From contig NZ_JAHTBK010000001.1 of assembly GCF_020177575.1 (NCBI RefSeq), positions 682,001 through 746,000 on the forward strand: DNA of 64,000 bases. The letters are read 5' to 3'. The notes below the pieces were generated by a model, which saw only the letters and a list, made by a program, of their open reading frames with translations, was not told where the DNA came from and ran no database searches. This document shows, one piece after another, positions 25,442 through 34,821 of the stretch. The translations under genes and the position numbers were made by a program. Source of the DNA: Hasllibacter sp. MH4015. Lineage in GTDB: Bacteria > Pseudomonadota > Alphaproteobacteria > Rhodobacterales > Rhodobacteraceae. Each line of letters begins with the position of its first letter. Positions within the stretch are counted from its first letter, which is position 1.

Positions 25442-27309
25442 ACACCCTGCCTTTGCTTGGTACGGTCCGCTTCAATCTCCGCGTGTTTGGCGCGAACATC
25501 GGGATTGTCGGACACTTCGGGCGTCCCGACCTCCCACCAGGTGTGGCCTTGCGTCGTCCAGCCGTCATAGGGATCGACCTTCATGACGATGACGCAGGTC
25601 TTGTCCGCCGCCTTCGCGCGCTTGAACGCCTCACCCAGTTCTGCCGGATTGGCGACCGTCACGGCATCCGCGCCCATGGCCCGCGCGTGGGCCTCGAAAT
25701 CGACGGCGAAGGCATCGGGCACCGTGGGGCAGTCGGCGATGAGGTTGTTGAAACTCTCGTTCCCGGTGTTGTTCTGGAGCTTGTTGATGACCGCGAAGCC
25801 GCCATTGTCCAGCACCAGAACGATCATCTTCTTCTGGGTCAGAACACTTGAGTAGATGTCGGAATTCATCAACAGATAGCTTCCGTCACCGCAGAAAACC
25901 ACGGTATCCGCTGTGGGTTCGCGTTCGGATTGTGCAATGCGCGCACCCCATCCGCCGGCGATCTCATAACCCATGCAGGAAAATCCGAACTCCACATCGA
26001 CCGTGCCGGTATCCAATGTGCGCCAATTCGCGGTTACTTCCGCCGGAAGCCCGCCCGCTGCGGCCACGACCCGGTCCCGTTTGTCGCAAAGCGCGTTTAC
26101 CACGCCGATGGCCTGGGCGTAGGAATTCGGTCGATTGCCATGGGCCACGTTGTCCGCGACGTATTCGCGCCACGTTGAGCGTTCCGCCTTTGCCCTGTCG
26201 GTCCAGTCCGTCGGGCTCTCGTACCCATCCAAAACCGCGCCAAGCGCCTCAAGCCCCAGGCGCGCATCCCCCACGACCGGAAGGGACAGGTGTTTCGCGG
26301 CGTCGTGGCGGCCCACATTCAGGCCGATGAATTTCGCGTCCTTGGCGAAAGCGGTCCAAGACCCGGTGGTGAAATCCTGCAACCGTGTCCCCACCGCGAG
26401 GATCACGTCCGCCTCTTCCGCGATCGCGTTGGCGGAATCAGAGCCGGTCACACCAATCGGCCCGATATTGAGAACGTTTTCATCGAGCAGGTTGGCCCGT
26501 CCGGCAATCGTTTCGACCACGGGGATCTGGTGCGCCTCCGCGAAATCAGTCAGCGTGGCCACCGCCCCGGAATATTGCACCCCGCCGCCCGCAATGATCA
26601 TCGGGCGCTTGGCCTGTCGCAACAGGGCCGCAGCGTAGGCGACTTCCGCCGCATCTGGCGGCTGACGGCGAATGCGATGGACACGCCGGTCGAAAAACGA
26701 CGCGGGATAATCATGTGCGCACCCCTGCACATCCTGTGGCAGGCCAAGAAACGCGGGCCCGCAATCGGCGGGGTCAAGCAGGGTGGCCAAGGCGGCAGGC
26801 AATGACTGGATGATCTGTGCGGGATGCGTGATCCGGTCCCAATAGCGCGTGACCGCCCGGAACGCATCATTGACGCCAAGCGTCGGATTTCCGAAGTGCT
26901 CCAGTTGTTGCAGCACCGGATCGGGCAGACGGGTCAGAAACGTATCCCCGCACAGCATCAGCATCGGCAGGCGATTGGCATGGGCAAGCGCGGAGGCCGT
27001 CAGAAGGTTTGCGGTGCCAGGCCCGGCAGATGCGGTGCAGAACATGAACCGACGCCGCAGGTGATATTTGGCATAGGCCGCCGCGGCAAACCCCATGCTC
27101 TGTTCGTTCTGGCCCCGGTAAAGCGGCATCTCATCCTGCACCGGATATAGCGCCTCCCCCAGGCAGGGGACGTTCCCATGGCCGAAAATGCCGAAGCCGC
27201 CGCCACAAACCCGTGTCTCGACCCCATCAATCTCGATATATTGATTCATCAGGAACCGGACGATGGCCTGCGCCACGGTCAGCCGGAAGGTTCCGTCCGT
27301 TGAGGTCAT
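25438..27309 (-). CDS. iolD: 3D-(3,5/4)-trihydroxycyclohexane-1,2-dione acylhydrolase
   Basis: A 623-residue thiamine-diphosphate enzyme that hydrolytically opens the inositol-derived ring to 5-deoxy-glucuronate. The N-terminal ThDP domain starts LTVAQAIVRFLMNQ and includes GHGNVPCLGEAL and RGQNEQSMGFAAAAYA (catalytic Glu). The central NAD-like domain has IIAGGGVQYSGA and the C-terminal ThDP-binding motif has VFCGDGSYLLMNSD. The ATG at 27309 has GGAGA upstream; a longer upstream frame is non-conserved. It is the first gene of iolDCBJG and 78 bp from a LacI-type palindrome. Confidence 0.95.
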   Translation of the reverse strand: MTSTDGTFRLTVAQAIVRFLMNQYIEIDGVETRVCGGGFGIFGHGNVPCLGEALYPVQDEMPLYRGQNEQSMGFAAAAYAKYHLRRRFMFCTASAGPGTANLLTASALAHANRLPMLMLCGDTFLTRLPDPVLQQLEHFGNPTLGVNDAFRAVTRYWDRITHPAQIIQSLPAALATLLDPADCGPAFLGLPQDVQGCAHDYPASFFDRRVHRIRRQPPDAAEVAYAAALLRQAKRPMIIAGGGVQYSGAVATLTDFAEAHQIPVVETIAGRANLLDENVLNIGPIGVTGSDSANAIAEEADVILAVGTRLQDFTTGSWTAFAKDAKFIGLNVGRHDAAKHLSLPVVGDARLGLEALGAVLDGYESPTDWTDRAKAERSTWREYVADNVAHGNRPNSYAQAIGVVNALCDKRDRVVAAAGGLPAEVTANWRTLDTGTVDVEFGFSCMGYEIAGGWGARIAQSEREPTADTVVFCGDGSYLLMNSDIYSSVLTQKKMIVLVLDNGGFAVINKLQNNTGNESFNNLIADCPTVPDAFAVDFEAHARAMGADAVTVANPAELGEAFKRAKAADKTCVIVMKVDPYDGWTTQGHTWWEVGTPEVSDNPDVRAKHAEIEADRTKQRQGV

Positions 27310-27386
27310 GGGATCTCTCCGTTGGTGAGCTTCGGGTTGGCCCCGAACGATTGCATATTGCGCGTGTCCGAGTCTCAGGATACGAG

Positions 27387-27402
27387 TTTTGCAACCGGTT
27401 GC
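27387..27402. promoter_or_regulatory. LacI-type operator TTGCAACCGGTTGCAA, copy 1
   Basis: A perfect 16-bp palindrome between divergent iolD and the Gfo/Idh/MocA gene, 29 nt before the latter start. The central CG, TTGCAACCGG and arm length are characteristic of LacI/GalR operators. The same 19-bp block (with GTT in front) recurs at 31741-31759 next to the LacI gene, tying both promoters to one regulator. Confidence 0.85.
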
Positions 27403-27430
27403 AACAGGCATCGTCGGGAGGGGGGATCGC

Positions 27431-28534
27431 ATGGCGCGCATCGGCATTGGCTTGATCGGCGGCGGTTATATGGGCAAGGCCCATGCGGTGGCCATGGCGG
27501 CGGTCGGCGCGGTGTTCGACACCGGCCTGCGCCCGCAGCTGGAAATGGTCGCGGCGTCCAATGCAGCCTCCGCGTCGCGGTACCGCGACGCCTACGGATT
27601 CGCGCGATCCAGCGGCGATTGGCGCGACGTGGTGGCCGACCCGGGCGTGGACGCGGTCGTCATCGCCTCGCCCCAGGCTACCCACCGTCAGATCGCCGAA
27701 GCGGCGTTTGCCGCCGGAAAGCCCGTCTTTTGCGAAAAACCGCTCGGCGCTTCACTGGATGACGCGAAGGCGATGGCGCAGGCGGCGGAGGCGAGCGGCC
27801 TGCCCAACATGATCGGTTTCAACTATGTTCGCACGCCCGCCACGCAATTCGTGCGCAAGCTGCTGCAGGACGGCGCGATCGGCGATGTCACGTGGTTCCG
27901 GGGGGAGCACACGGAGGATTTCCTCGCCGACCCGGACTTGCCCGCGAACTGGCGCACCAGCGGGCGGGCGAACGGCTGCATGGGGGACCTGTCGCCGCAC
28001 ATGATAAACTGCGCGCTGGCGCTGATGGGGCCGATTGCGGAACTCTCGGCCCGGATCGAGACGATCCATCCAATGCGCGGCGGCGTGGAGGTCGACAACG
28101 ACGACCACGCCCAGATGATGGTGCGATTTGCGCAAGGTGCCATGGGACACCTCTATTTCAGCCGCGCGGCGACCGGGCGCAAGATGGGCTATGCCTATGA
28201 AATCCATGGCACAAAAGGCGCGATCCGGTTCGACCAGGAGGATCAGAACGCCGTGCACATCTACCGGGCCGAGGGGACGGAGGCGACGCGCGGGTTCACG
28301 CGAATCCTGACCGGACCGGAGCATCCCGACTACCTCGCCTTCTGCCAGGGACCGGGGCATGGGACCGGTTATCAGGACCAGATCATTATCGAGGCGCGCG
28401 ATTTCCTGCGCGCCATCGAAACTGGCACCCCCGTCTGGCCCACCTTCCGCGACGGGCTGGAGGTGGCGGCGATCATCGACACGGCCTTCACCTCTGCTGA
28501 ACGCGGCAGCTGGCTTCCTATCCCTCAGACCTGA
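27431..28534 (+). CDS. Gfo/Idh/MocA family oxidoreductase (inositol/scyllo-inositol dehydrogenase-like)
   Basis: A 367-residue dehydrogenase with Rossmann motif IGLIGGGYMGKAHAVAM, the FCEKPLGASLDDAK segment and the MGDLSPHMINCALALMG helix carrying the catalytic His. It starts at 27431 after a G-rich ribosome site. It leads the rightward branch of the inositol island and has the LacI operator 29 nt upstream. Likely oxidises an inositol isomer or derivative other than the IolG substrate, e.g. scyllo- or D-chiro-inositol; which one cannot be decided from sequence. Confidence 0.88.
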   Translation: MARIGIGLIGGGYMGKAHAVAMAAVGAVFDTGLRPQLEMVAASNAASASRYRDAYGFARSSGDWRDVVADPGVDAVVIASPQATHRQIAEAAFAAGKPVFCEKPLGASLDDAKAMAQAAEASGLPNMIGFNYVRTPATQFVRKLLQDGAIGDVTWFRGEHTEDFLADPDLPANWRTSGRANGCMGDLSPHMINCALALMGPIAELSARIETIHPMRGGVEVDNDDHAQMMVRFAQGAMGHLYFSRAATGRKMGYAYEIHGTKGAIRFDQEDQNAVHIYRAEGTEATRGFTRILTGPEHPDYLAFCQGPGHGTGYQDQIIIEARDFLRAIETGTPVWPTFRDGLEVAAIIDTAFTSAERGSWLPIPQT

Positions 28535-28545
28535 AAGGGAAAATA

Positions 28546-29436
28546 ATGACCATTCGTATCGGCAACGCGCCGTGTTCCTGGGGCGTCGAATTCGCGGACG
28601 ATCCGCGCAATCCGCCGTGGCGCAGCGTCCTGAAGGAATGTGCGGAGGCGGGGTACACGGGGATTGAATTGGGGCCGGTGGGCTTCATGCCGGAAGATCC
28701 GGTCGTTCTGGCCGAGGCGCTGTCGGAACATGATCTGGAGCTGATCGGTGGCGTCGTCTTTCGCCCGTTTCACGATCCGGCAGCGTGGGACGATGTGCTG
28801 GACGGGGCGGTGCGGACCTGCAAGGCTCTGACGGCACACGGCGCGCAACACCTTGTTTTGATTGACTCAATCTCGCCGCGCCGTGCGCCGACGGCGGGTC
28901 GGGCAAGTGCGGCGGAGCAGATGGATGCCGACGAGTGGGCCGCGTATCGCGATCGGATCGCCCGAATTGCACGCCTGGGGTCCGAGGAATACGGCCTCAC
29001 TGTCGGCATCCATGCGCACGCTGCTGGATTCATGGACTTTGAACCGGAGCTGGACAGACTTCTAAATGAAATCCCTGAAGAAACGCTTAAGATATGTTTC
29101 GATACCGGCCATCATTCCTATGCGGGGTTCGATCCGGTCGCGTTCATGGCGCGGAACATCGGCCGAATTTCCTACATGCATTTCAAGGACATCGACCCGA
29201 TGGTGAAGGCCGACGTCATCGCGAAGGGCACCGGGTTCTATGATGCGTGCGGGCAGGGCATTTTCTGCAACCTGGGGCAGGGCGATGTGCAGTTTCCGGC
29301 GGTGCGAAAGGTGCTTCTGGACGCCGGATTCGAGGGCTGGTGCACGGTGGAGCAGGATTGCGATCCGACGCTGGATGTGCGGCCGATGGATGATGCAGTG
29401 GCCAACCGCAAATACCTGGAATCCATTGGGTTTTGA
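28546..29436 (+). CDS. Sugar phosphate isomerase/epimerase-type TIM barrel (IolE/IolI/IolH-like)
   Basis: A 296-residue xylose-isomerase-like TIM barrel. It opens IRIGNAPCSWGVEF, has GYTGIELGPVGF near residue 40, metal-site residues in VGIHAHAAGFMDF and KICFDTGHHSYAGFDP, then HFKDIDP and EGWCTVEQDCDP. In this context it should supply inosose dehydratase (IolE) or inosose isomerase (IolI) activity. The N-terminus differs from canonical IolE, yet no other IolE candidate exists in the window. It follows the dehydrogenase gene by 11 nt. Confidence 0.85.
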   Translation: MTIRIGNAPCSWGVEFADDPRNPPWRSVLKECAEAGYTGIELGPVGFMPEDPVVLAEALSEHDLELIGGVVFRPFHDPAAWDDVLDGAVRTCKALTAHGAQHLVLIDSISPRRAPTAGRASAAEQMDADEWAAYRDRIARIARLGSEEYGLTVGIHAHAAGFMDFEPELDRLLNEIPEETLKICFDTGHHSYAGFDPVAFMARNIGRISYMHFKDIDPMVKADVIAKGTGFYDACGQGIFCNLGQGDVQFPAVRKVLLDAGFEGWCTVEQDCDPTLDVRPMDDAVANRKYLESIGF

Positions 29437-29475
29437 CGATCCCCGGGCGAAAGCTCGGTCTTTGGGAGGTGCGTG

Positions 29476-30612
29476 ATGGCACGGTTGAATTGGGGCATGA
29501 TCGGCGGCGGGGAGGGCTCTCAAATCGGGCCTGCGCATCGTTTGGGGGCGCAGGCGGACGGCAATTTTCTGTTATCTGCCGGGGCCTTGGACCATGATGC
29601 CGAGAAGGGTCGGGCCTATGCGCAGCGTCTTGGGGTAGCCGAGGATCGGGCTTATGGCGACTGGCGGGAGATGCTGGCGGGGGAGGCGGCCCGCGATGAT
29701 CGCGTCGACCTGGTGACGGTGGCTACCCCCAACTCCACCCATTTCGAGATCACGAAGGCGTTTTTGGAGAATGGTTTCAACGTCTTGTGCGAGAAACCGA
29801 TGACGATGAGCGTCGAGGAGGGGGAGGAAATCGTAAAGATCGCGGAGGCGTCCGGGGCGATCTGCGCGGTCAATTATTGCTACTCCGCCTACCCGATGGT
29901 GCGGGAGATGAAGCACCTTGTAGCCTCTGATTTCATTGGAAAAATCCGACTTGTCGTAACCTCGTTCTCCCACGGGCACCATGGCGATGCGGCGGATGCG
30001 GACAATCCGCGGGTGCGCTGGCGCTATGATCCGGCGATGGCGGGGGTGTCGGGCCAATTTGCCGATTGCGGAATTCACGCGCTGCACATGGCCAGCTTCA
30101 TCGTGGGCGACGAGGTGCGGGAGCTGTCGGCGGACTTCGCCAGCACCATTCCGAGCCGCACTTTGGAAGACGACGCGATGGTCAATTTCCGCATGGAAAA
30201 CGGCACGGTCGGGCGGCTTTGGACAAGCTCCGTCGCGGTTGGTCGTCAGCACGGCTTCGACATCCAAGTCTTTGGAGAGACTGGAGGATTCCGGTGGGCG
30301 AGCGAGCAGCCGAACCAGGTATTCTACACGCCCGTGGGCGGCAGGACGCAGATCATGGAGAAGGGCGAGGGCGGCCTGTCGGAGGAGGCGCAGCGCCTGT
30401 CCCGCGTGGCGATTGCGCACCCGGAAGGCTTCCCCCTGGCAGTGGCGAATATCTATGTCGATTTGGCCGCCGCGATCCGGGGGGAGGCGCACGGGGCCTA
30501 TCCCACGGCGGAGGATGGGTTGCGGTCGATGGCGGCGGTTTACGGGGCGGTGGCATCGGCGAAACAGCGCGGCGCCTGGGTCGATGCGCGCCCCCCGATG
30601 TTGCGAAAATAG
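29476..30612 (+). CDS. Gfo/Idh/MocA family oxidoreductase, third paralogue
   Basis: A 378-residue NAD(P)-dependent dehydrogenase with MIGGGEGSQIGPAHRLGA at the N-terminus, VATPNSTHFEITKAFLENG, VLCEKPMTMSVEEGEE and QFADCGIHALHMASFIVGD. The ATG at 29476 has GGAGG six bases upstream; a GTG one codon earlier is in frame. Its GG(E)GS.IG variant of the Rossmann loop resembles inositol and glucose-fructose-type dehydrogenases of rhizobia and rhodobacters. It completes the rightward inositol operon and converges on the LacI gene. Confidence 0.87.
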   Translation: MARLNWGMIGGGEGSQIGPAHRLGAQADGNFLLSAGALDHDAEKGRAYAQRLGVAEDRAYGDWREMLAGEAARDDRVDLVTVATPNSTHFEITKAFLENGFNVLCEKPMTMSVEEGEEIVKIAEASGAICAVNYCYSAYPMVREMKHLVASDFIGKIRLVVTSFSHGHHGDAADADNPRVRWRYDPAMAGVSGQFADCGIHALHMASFIVGDEVRELSADFASTIPSRTLEDDAMVNFRMENGTVGRLWTSSVAVGRQHGFDIQVFGETGGFRWASEQPNQVFYTPVGGRTQIMEKGEGGLSEEAQRLSRVAIAHPEGFPLAVANIYVDLAAAIRGEAHGAYPTAEDGLRSMAAVYGAVASAKQRGAWVDARPPMLRK

Positions 30613-30623
30613 GGATATAGGGC

Positions 30624-30653
30624 CGGTATATCTGCGGTATATTTCCGGTATAT
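30624..30653. repeat. Three CGGTATAT direct repeats at 11-bp period
   Basis: CGGTATAT occurs at 30624-30631, 30635-30642 and 30646-30653, exactly 11 bp apart, in the 52-bp gap between convergent genes. A GATATA/TATATC stem overlaps the first repeat. The AT-rich block contrasts with about 63% GC around it. Function unknown; helically phased repeats suggest protein binding or DNA bending. Confidence 0.75.
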
Positions 30654-30664
30654 ACGCGAGAATA

Positions 30665-31663
30665 TCACCCCAAGGGGCGCAGCGTCCCACGCTCGATCAC
30701 CTTGCAGGGGAAGAGGCGGGTTTCGGGATGGCGAGTCGGATCCTCCACCGTGCCGATGACCAGGTCGATGGAGGCCCCGATGATCTGGGCCACGGGCTGA
30801 CGTATGGTGGTGAGGTTGATATTCTGCCAGCCCGCCATCTGCATGTCGTTCAACCCGATGATCCCGATGTCGCGGGGGCAGTTCAGCCCGGCCTCCTGCA
30901 CGGCGGACAGTGCGCCGACCGACAGCACGTCATCCCCGCAGAAATACGCCTGCGCCGGGTCGGCCATCAGGCGCTTGGTCATCTCCACCCGGCCGGCATC
31001 GAAGGAATAGGCCGAGGCGTAGCTGACGGAGACCTCGATCTCCGGGTGTTCGTGGAGCGCGCCGAGAAACCCGAGCGCCCGGTCCTGGGTCGAGGTCGCG
31101 CCCTCGGGACCGCCAAGGAAGGCCACGCGTCTGTAGCCGCGCGCGATCAGCGTCTCACCCGCCATCCGGCCACAGGCGACGTTGTCGATGCCCACCACAT
31201 GGACCTGCGGGGCGGTGGTGTAGCGCCCGAAGGAATGGACCACGGGGATGCCCGCATCGCGATACGCCTCCGCGAAGGAGGGCGGCAGGGTGGAGGAGGC
31301 GATGATGGCACCGTCCACGGAATATTGCCGCATCATGCGGACGGAATGGACCGGGTCGGTTTCATCGGAGAGGTTGACGAGAAGCGGGCGCAGGCCGCGA
31401 TCCTGAAGCCCGCGCGTGAAGCGGTCGAAGACTTCGAGGAACAGGGGGTTGTGGAAGTTGTTGGAGATCAGGCCGATCAGCTTGGTGCGGCCCGTGGTGA
31501 GCGAGGAGGCGAGTGCGTTGGGCGAGTAGCCGAGCGCATCGGCGGCCTTTTCCACCTTCGCGCGGGTTTTGGCGGAGACCGAGGCGCCATCGGTGAACGT
31601 GCGCGACACCGCCGAGGTGGAGACCCCGGCGCGTTCGGCAACATCCTTCAGCGTGACCGCCAT
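30665..31663 (-). CDS. LacI family regulator of the inositol island
   Basis: A 332-residue LacI/GalR protein with HTH VTLKDVAERAGVSTSAVSRTF (residues 3-23), hinge LGYSPNALASSLTTGRTKLIGL and a sugar-binding effector domain. It is divergent from the sugar ABC transporter and shares with it the palindrome at 31744-31759, which is identical to the one at 27387-27402 before iolD. Likely represses both inositol branches until an inositol catabolite binds. This differs from the RpiR-type IolR of rhizobia. Confidence 0.93.
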   Translation of the reverse strand: MAVTLKDVAERAGVSTSAVSRTFTDGASVSAKTRAKVEKAADALGYSPNALASSLTTGRTKLIGLISNNFHNPLFLEVFDRFTRGLQDRGLRPLLVNLSDETDPVHSVRMMRQYSVDGAIIASSTLPPSFAEAYRDAGIPVVHSFGRYTTAPQVHVVGIDNVACGRMAGETLIARGYRRVAFLGGPEGATSTQDRALGFLGALHEHPEIEVSVSYASAYSFDAGRVEMTKRLMADPAQAYFCGDDVLSVGALSAVQEAGLNCPRDIGIIGLNDMQMAGWQNINLTTIRQPVAQIIGASIDLVIGTVEDPTRHPETRLFPCKVIERGTLRPLG

Positions 31664-31743
31664 CTTTCGCCCTCGATTTCACGTGCCCCGTCGGCGTAAC
31701 AGCCCGCCCCGGTGACGTAAATCATCCGATTACCCAGAGGGTT

Positions 31744-31759
31744 TTGCAACCGGTTGCAA
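31744..31759. promoter_or_regulatory. LacI-type operator TTGCAACCGGTTGCAA, copy 2
   Basis: Identical perfect palindrome to 27387-27402, placed 81 bp before the LacI gene start and 83 bp before the binding-protein gene. Suited to repress both divergent promoters, including the regulator itself. Confidence 0.85.
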
Positions 31760-31841
31760 TGAATCGGAATCACCGCTACGCTTTCTGGCAAGGTGGACCG
31801 GCCGCGCCGTGATCCACCAACAGACCTTTTGGGAGGACATC

Positions 31842-32792
31842 ATGAAATCATTCTTGAAAACGGTTGCTGCCGCGGCACTGGTCGCGGCCACGCCGTTCAT
31901 GGCCGCAGCCGACGGCCATCTGGGTGGCGAACGCTACATCCTTGTCAGCCACGCCCCCGACAGCGACAGCTGGTGGAACACGATCCGCAACGCCCTGACC
32001 CTGGCGGGCGAGCAGATGGGCGTGGAAGTGGAATACCGCAATCCGCCCACGGGCGACATCGCCGACATGGCGCGCATCATCGAGCAGGCGGCAGCCTCCG
32101 GCCCCGACGGGATCATCACGACGCTGGCCGACCCGACCGTTCTGGGCGACAGCATCCGCGCGGCGGTCGATGCGGGCATCGACGTCATCATCATGAATTC
32201 CGGCACGCCGGAGCAGGCCCGCGAAGTGGGTGCGCTGATGTATGTGGGCCAGCCGGAATACGACGCGGGCTTTGCCGCCGGTCAACGCGCGGCAGGGGAT
32301 GGTGTGACCAGCTTCCTGTGCGTGAACCACGTGATCTCCAACCCCGTCGTGGCAGAGCGGTGCCAGGGCTTCGCGGATGGTCTGGGCGTGGAACTGGGCG
32401 AGTCGATGATCGACGCGGGCCAAGACCCGCAGGAGATCCAGAACCGGGTCATGGCCTATCTGAACGCCAACCCCGACACCGACGGTATCCTGACCCTCGG
32501 GCCGACCTCCGCCGATCCCACGATCCTCGCGCTTGAAGAGCTTGGGTTGGCCGGGGACATCTATTTCGGCACGTTCGACCTGGGTGAGAACATCGTCGCC
32601 GGTATCCGCGACGGCGTGATCGAGTGGGGCATCGACCAGCAGCCCTTCCTGCAGGCCTATCTGCCGGTGGTCGTGCTGACGAATTATCACCGTTACGGCG
32701 TTCTGCCGGGCAACAACATCAACTCCGGTCCCGGTTTCATCACCGCTGACGGTCTGGAGCTGGTCGAGGCGCTGGCCGGCGAATACCGCTGA
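31842..32792 (+). CDS. Sugar ABC transporter substrate-binding protein (probable inositol)
   Basis: A 316-residue periplasmic binding protein of the ribose/galactose (Peripla_BP_4) type. A Sec signal peptide covers about residues 1-24 (FLKTVAAAALVAATPFMAAA). The mature part has YILVSHAPDSDSWWNTIRN, DGIITTLADP and TDGILTLGPTSADP. Start at 31842 has GGGAGGA upstream. First gene of a transport operon with permease and ATPase next; control by the adjacent LacI operator and inositol catabolic genes around it point to an inositol-type ligand. Confidence 0.92.
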   Translation: MKSFLKTVAAAALVAATPFMAAADGHLGGERYILVSHAPDSDSWWNTIRNALTLAGEQMGVEVEYRNPPTGDIADMARIIEQAAASGPDGIITTLADPTVLGDSIRAAVDAGIDVIIMNSGTPEQAREVGALMYVGQPEYDAGFAAGQRAAGDGVTSFLCVNHVISNPVVAERCQGFADGLGVELGESMIDAGQDPQEIQNRVMAYLNANPDTDGILTLGPTSADPTILALEELGLAGDIYFGTFDLGENIVAGIRDGVIEWGIDQQPFLQAYLPVVVLTNYHRYGVLPGNNINSGPGFITADGLELVEALAGEYR

Positions 32793-32909
32793 GGCCTGAC
32801 GGCGTGAACGATCGGGGCAGGCAGCGGTGACGGTGCCTGCCCCTTTTGACGAGAGACAGTGACGGCGGCGCGCGCGCGCAGCCGGACAGGTGGCGGGGGA
32901 GACACGCAG

Positions 32910-34049
32910 ATGAGCGACAGTGACACGGGGAATGCGGCCCAAGCGGGCGGGCCGGAGGATGAACGCATCAAGGAGATCGGAGGCCTGCGCCAATGGCTGA
33001 TCCGGCCGGAGTTGGGCGGGATCGTCGGCACCATTGCGGTCTTCGTCTTCTTCGGCATCCTGGCGGGCGACAGCGGCATGTTCAACGCGCAGGGCATCAT
33101 GAACTGGTCCCTGATCTCGGCCCAGTTCATGATTATCGCGGTGGGGGCCTGCATGCTGATGGTGGCGGGCGAATTCGACCTCTCGGTCGGTTCCATGATC
33201 GGGTTCGCGGGCATTTCCATTGCCATGTTCGGCGTGGTCTGGGGCCTGCCGATGTGGCTTGCCATCCTTGTCACCTTCGCGATCTGCATCGCGATCGGCG
33301 CGATCAACGGCTTCATCGTGGTGCGCACGGGCCTGCCCAGTTTCATCGTGACGCTGGCCTTCCTGTTCATCTTGCGCGGCTTCACCATCTTCATCCCCCA
33401 GACGGTCGAGAACCGGACTATCATCGGCGGGATCGAGGAGGCGGCGGAGGGCGATTGGCTGGCCGCCCTCTTCGCCTCCGACATCATGGGGTGGCTGTTC
33501 GTGTGGCTGGCCGATATCGGACTTGTGGACACGTTCCAGCGCGGCACGCGGGAAGGGCAGCCGGTGGTCGACGGCATCCCGATGCTGATCGTCTGGGCGA
33601 TCGTGCTGGTCATTGTCGGCCATACGATCCTGACCCGCACGCGGTTCGGCAACTGGATCTTCGCAGCGGGCGGTGACGCGCAGGCCGCGCGTTATGTGGG
33701 GGTGCCGGTGGATCGGGTGAAGATCACAATGTTCATGACCACGGCGTTCTGTGCGACGGTCTTTGCCTGTTGCCAAGTCTTCGAATTCGGCTCTGCCGCC
33801 GCGGATCGGGGGATCCTGAAGGAGTTCGAGGCGATCATCGCGGTGGTGATCGGTGGCGCGCTTCTGACGGGGGGCTACGGCTCCGTCATGGGGGCGGCGT
33901 TGGGGGCGCTTATTTTCGGGGTCGTCCAGCAGGGCTTGTTCTTCGCGGATGTGGAATCGAGCCTGTTCCGCGTGTTCCTTGGCGTGATCCTGCTGCTGGC
34001 GGTGATCCTGAACACCTATATCCGCCGCATCATCACGGGGGAGCGTTGA
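32910..34049 (+). CDS. Sugar ABC transporter permease (RbsC/XylH-like)
   Basis: A 379-residue BPD_transp_2 family permease with about ten hydrophobic segments and the family motifs [17 protein letters not shown] and [22 protein letters not shown], plus [19 protein letters not shown] near the end. The ATG at 32910 is used because GGGGGAG precedes it; a GTG at 32859 would add 17 residues. Between residues 160 and 215 there is a longer non-membrane insert than in RbsC. Partner of the binding protein and ATPase on either side. Confidence 0.9.
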   Translation: MSDSDTGNAAQAGGPEDERIKEIGGLRQWLIRPELGGIVGTIAVFVFFGILAGDSGMFNAQGIMNWSLISAQFMIIAVGACMLMVAGEFDLSVGSMIGFAGISIAMFGVVWGLPMWLAILVTFAICIAIGAINGFIVVRTGLPSFIVTLAFLFILRGFTIFIPQTVENRTIIGGIEEAAEGDWLAALFASDIMGWLFVWLADIGLVDTFQRGTREGQPVVDGIPMLIVWAIVLVIVGHTILTRTRFGNWIFAAGGDAQAARYVGVPVDRVKITMFMTTAFCATVFACCQVFEFGSAAADRGILKEFEAIIAVVIGGALLTGGYGSVMGAALGALIFGVVQQGLFFADVESSLFRVFLGVILLLAVILNTYIRRIITGER

Positions 34050-34051
34050 TC

Positions 34052-34819
34052 ATGGCCGATCCGATTGTCCATATGGAGAATATCACCAAGCATTTCGGCC
34101 CGGTGATCGCGCTGAACGGCGTGTCGTTCGATGTGAAGGCGGGGGAGTGCCATTGCCTTCTGGGCGATAACGGCGCCGGGAAATCGACCTTCATCAAGAC
34201 CATGTCGGGGGTGCACAAGCCCACCTCCGGCACGATCATGTTCGAGGGGCGGGAGATGAATTTCAACTCCCCCCGCGACGCGATGGAGGCGGGGATCGCG
34301 ACGGTTTACCAAGACCTTGCCATGATCCCGCTGATGTCGGTGACGCGGAACTTCTGGATGGGGCGAGAGCCGAAGAAGGGGTTCTTCATCGACTTCGACA
34401 AGGCCAATTCCACGACCATGGCCGAGATGAAGAAGATGGGGATCAACTTGCGCTCCCCCGATCAGGCGGTGGGTACGCTGTCGGGGGGCGAGCGGCAGAC
34501 GGTGGCCATTGCGCGGGCGGTCTATTTCGGGGCGAAGGTCCTGATCCTCGATGAGCCGACCAGCGCCCTGGGTGTGCGCCAGACCTCCAACGTGTTGGCC
34601 ACGGTGGACCGGGTGCGCAAATCGGGCATCGGGGTGGTGTTCATCACCCACAACGTGCGCCATGCCATGGCGGTGGGCGACAGATTCACGGTGCTCAACC
34701 GCGGCAAGACGCTGGGCACCGCGGCGCGCGGCGAGATCACGCCGGAGGAGTTGCAGGACCTGATGGCCGGGGGGCAGGAGATGGCGGAGCTTGAAGGCTC
34801 CCTCGGCGGGACGGTCTGA
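34052..34819 (+). CDS. Sugar ABC transporter ATP-binding protein (single-domain)
   Basis: A 255-residue ATPase with Walker [10 protein letters not shown] (about residues 37-45), signature [14 protein letters not shown] and Walker [13 protein letters not shown]. Unlike RbsA/XylG it has a single nucleotide-binding domain, as in the FrcA/inositol-type transporters of rhizobia. The start at 34052 directly follows the permease stop, with GGGGGAG upstream. It energises the preceding permease. Confidence 0.92.
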   Translation: MADPIVHMENITKHFGPVIALNGVSFDVKAGECHCLLGDNGAGKSTFIKTMSGVHKPTSGTIMFEGREMNFNSPRDAMEAGIATVYQDLAMIPLMSVTRNFWMGREPKKGFFIDFDKANSTTMAEMKKMGINLRSPDQAVGTLSGGERQTVAIARAVYFGAKVLILDEPTSALGVRQTSNVLATVDRVRKSGIGVVFITHNVRHAMAVGDRFTVLNRGKTLGTAARGEITPEELQDLMAGGQEMAELEGSLGGTV

Positions 34820-34821
34820 AC

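Noticed and set aside
31848-33776. 642-codon open frame on the - strand
   Set aside because: Antisense to the sugar binding protein and permease genes, with runs of His/Arg/Asp and no recognisable domain.
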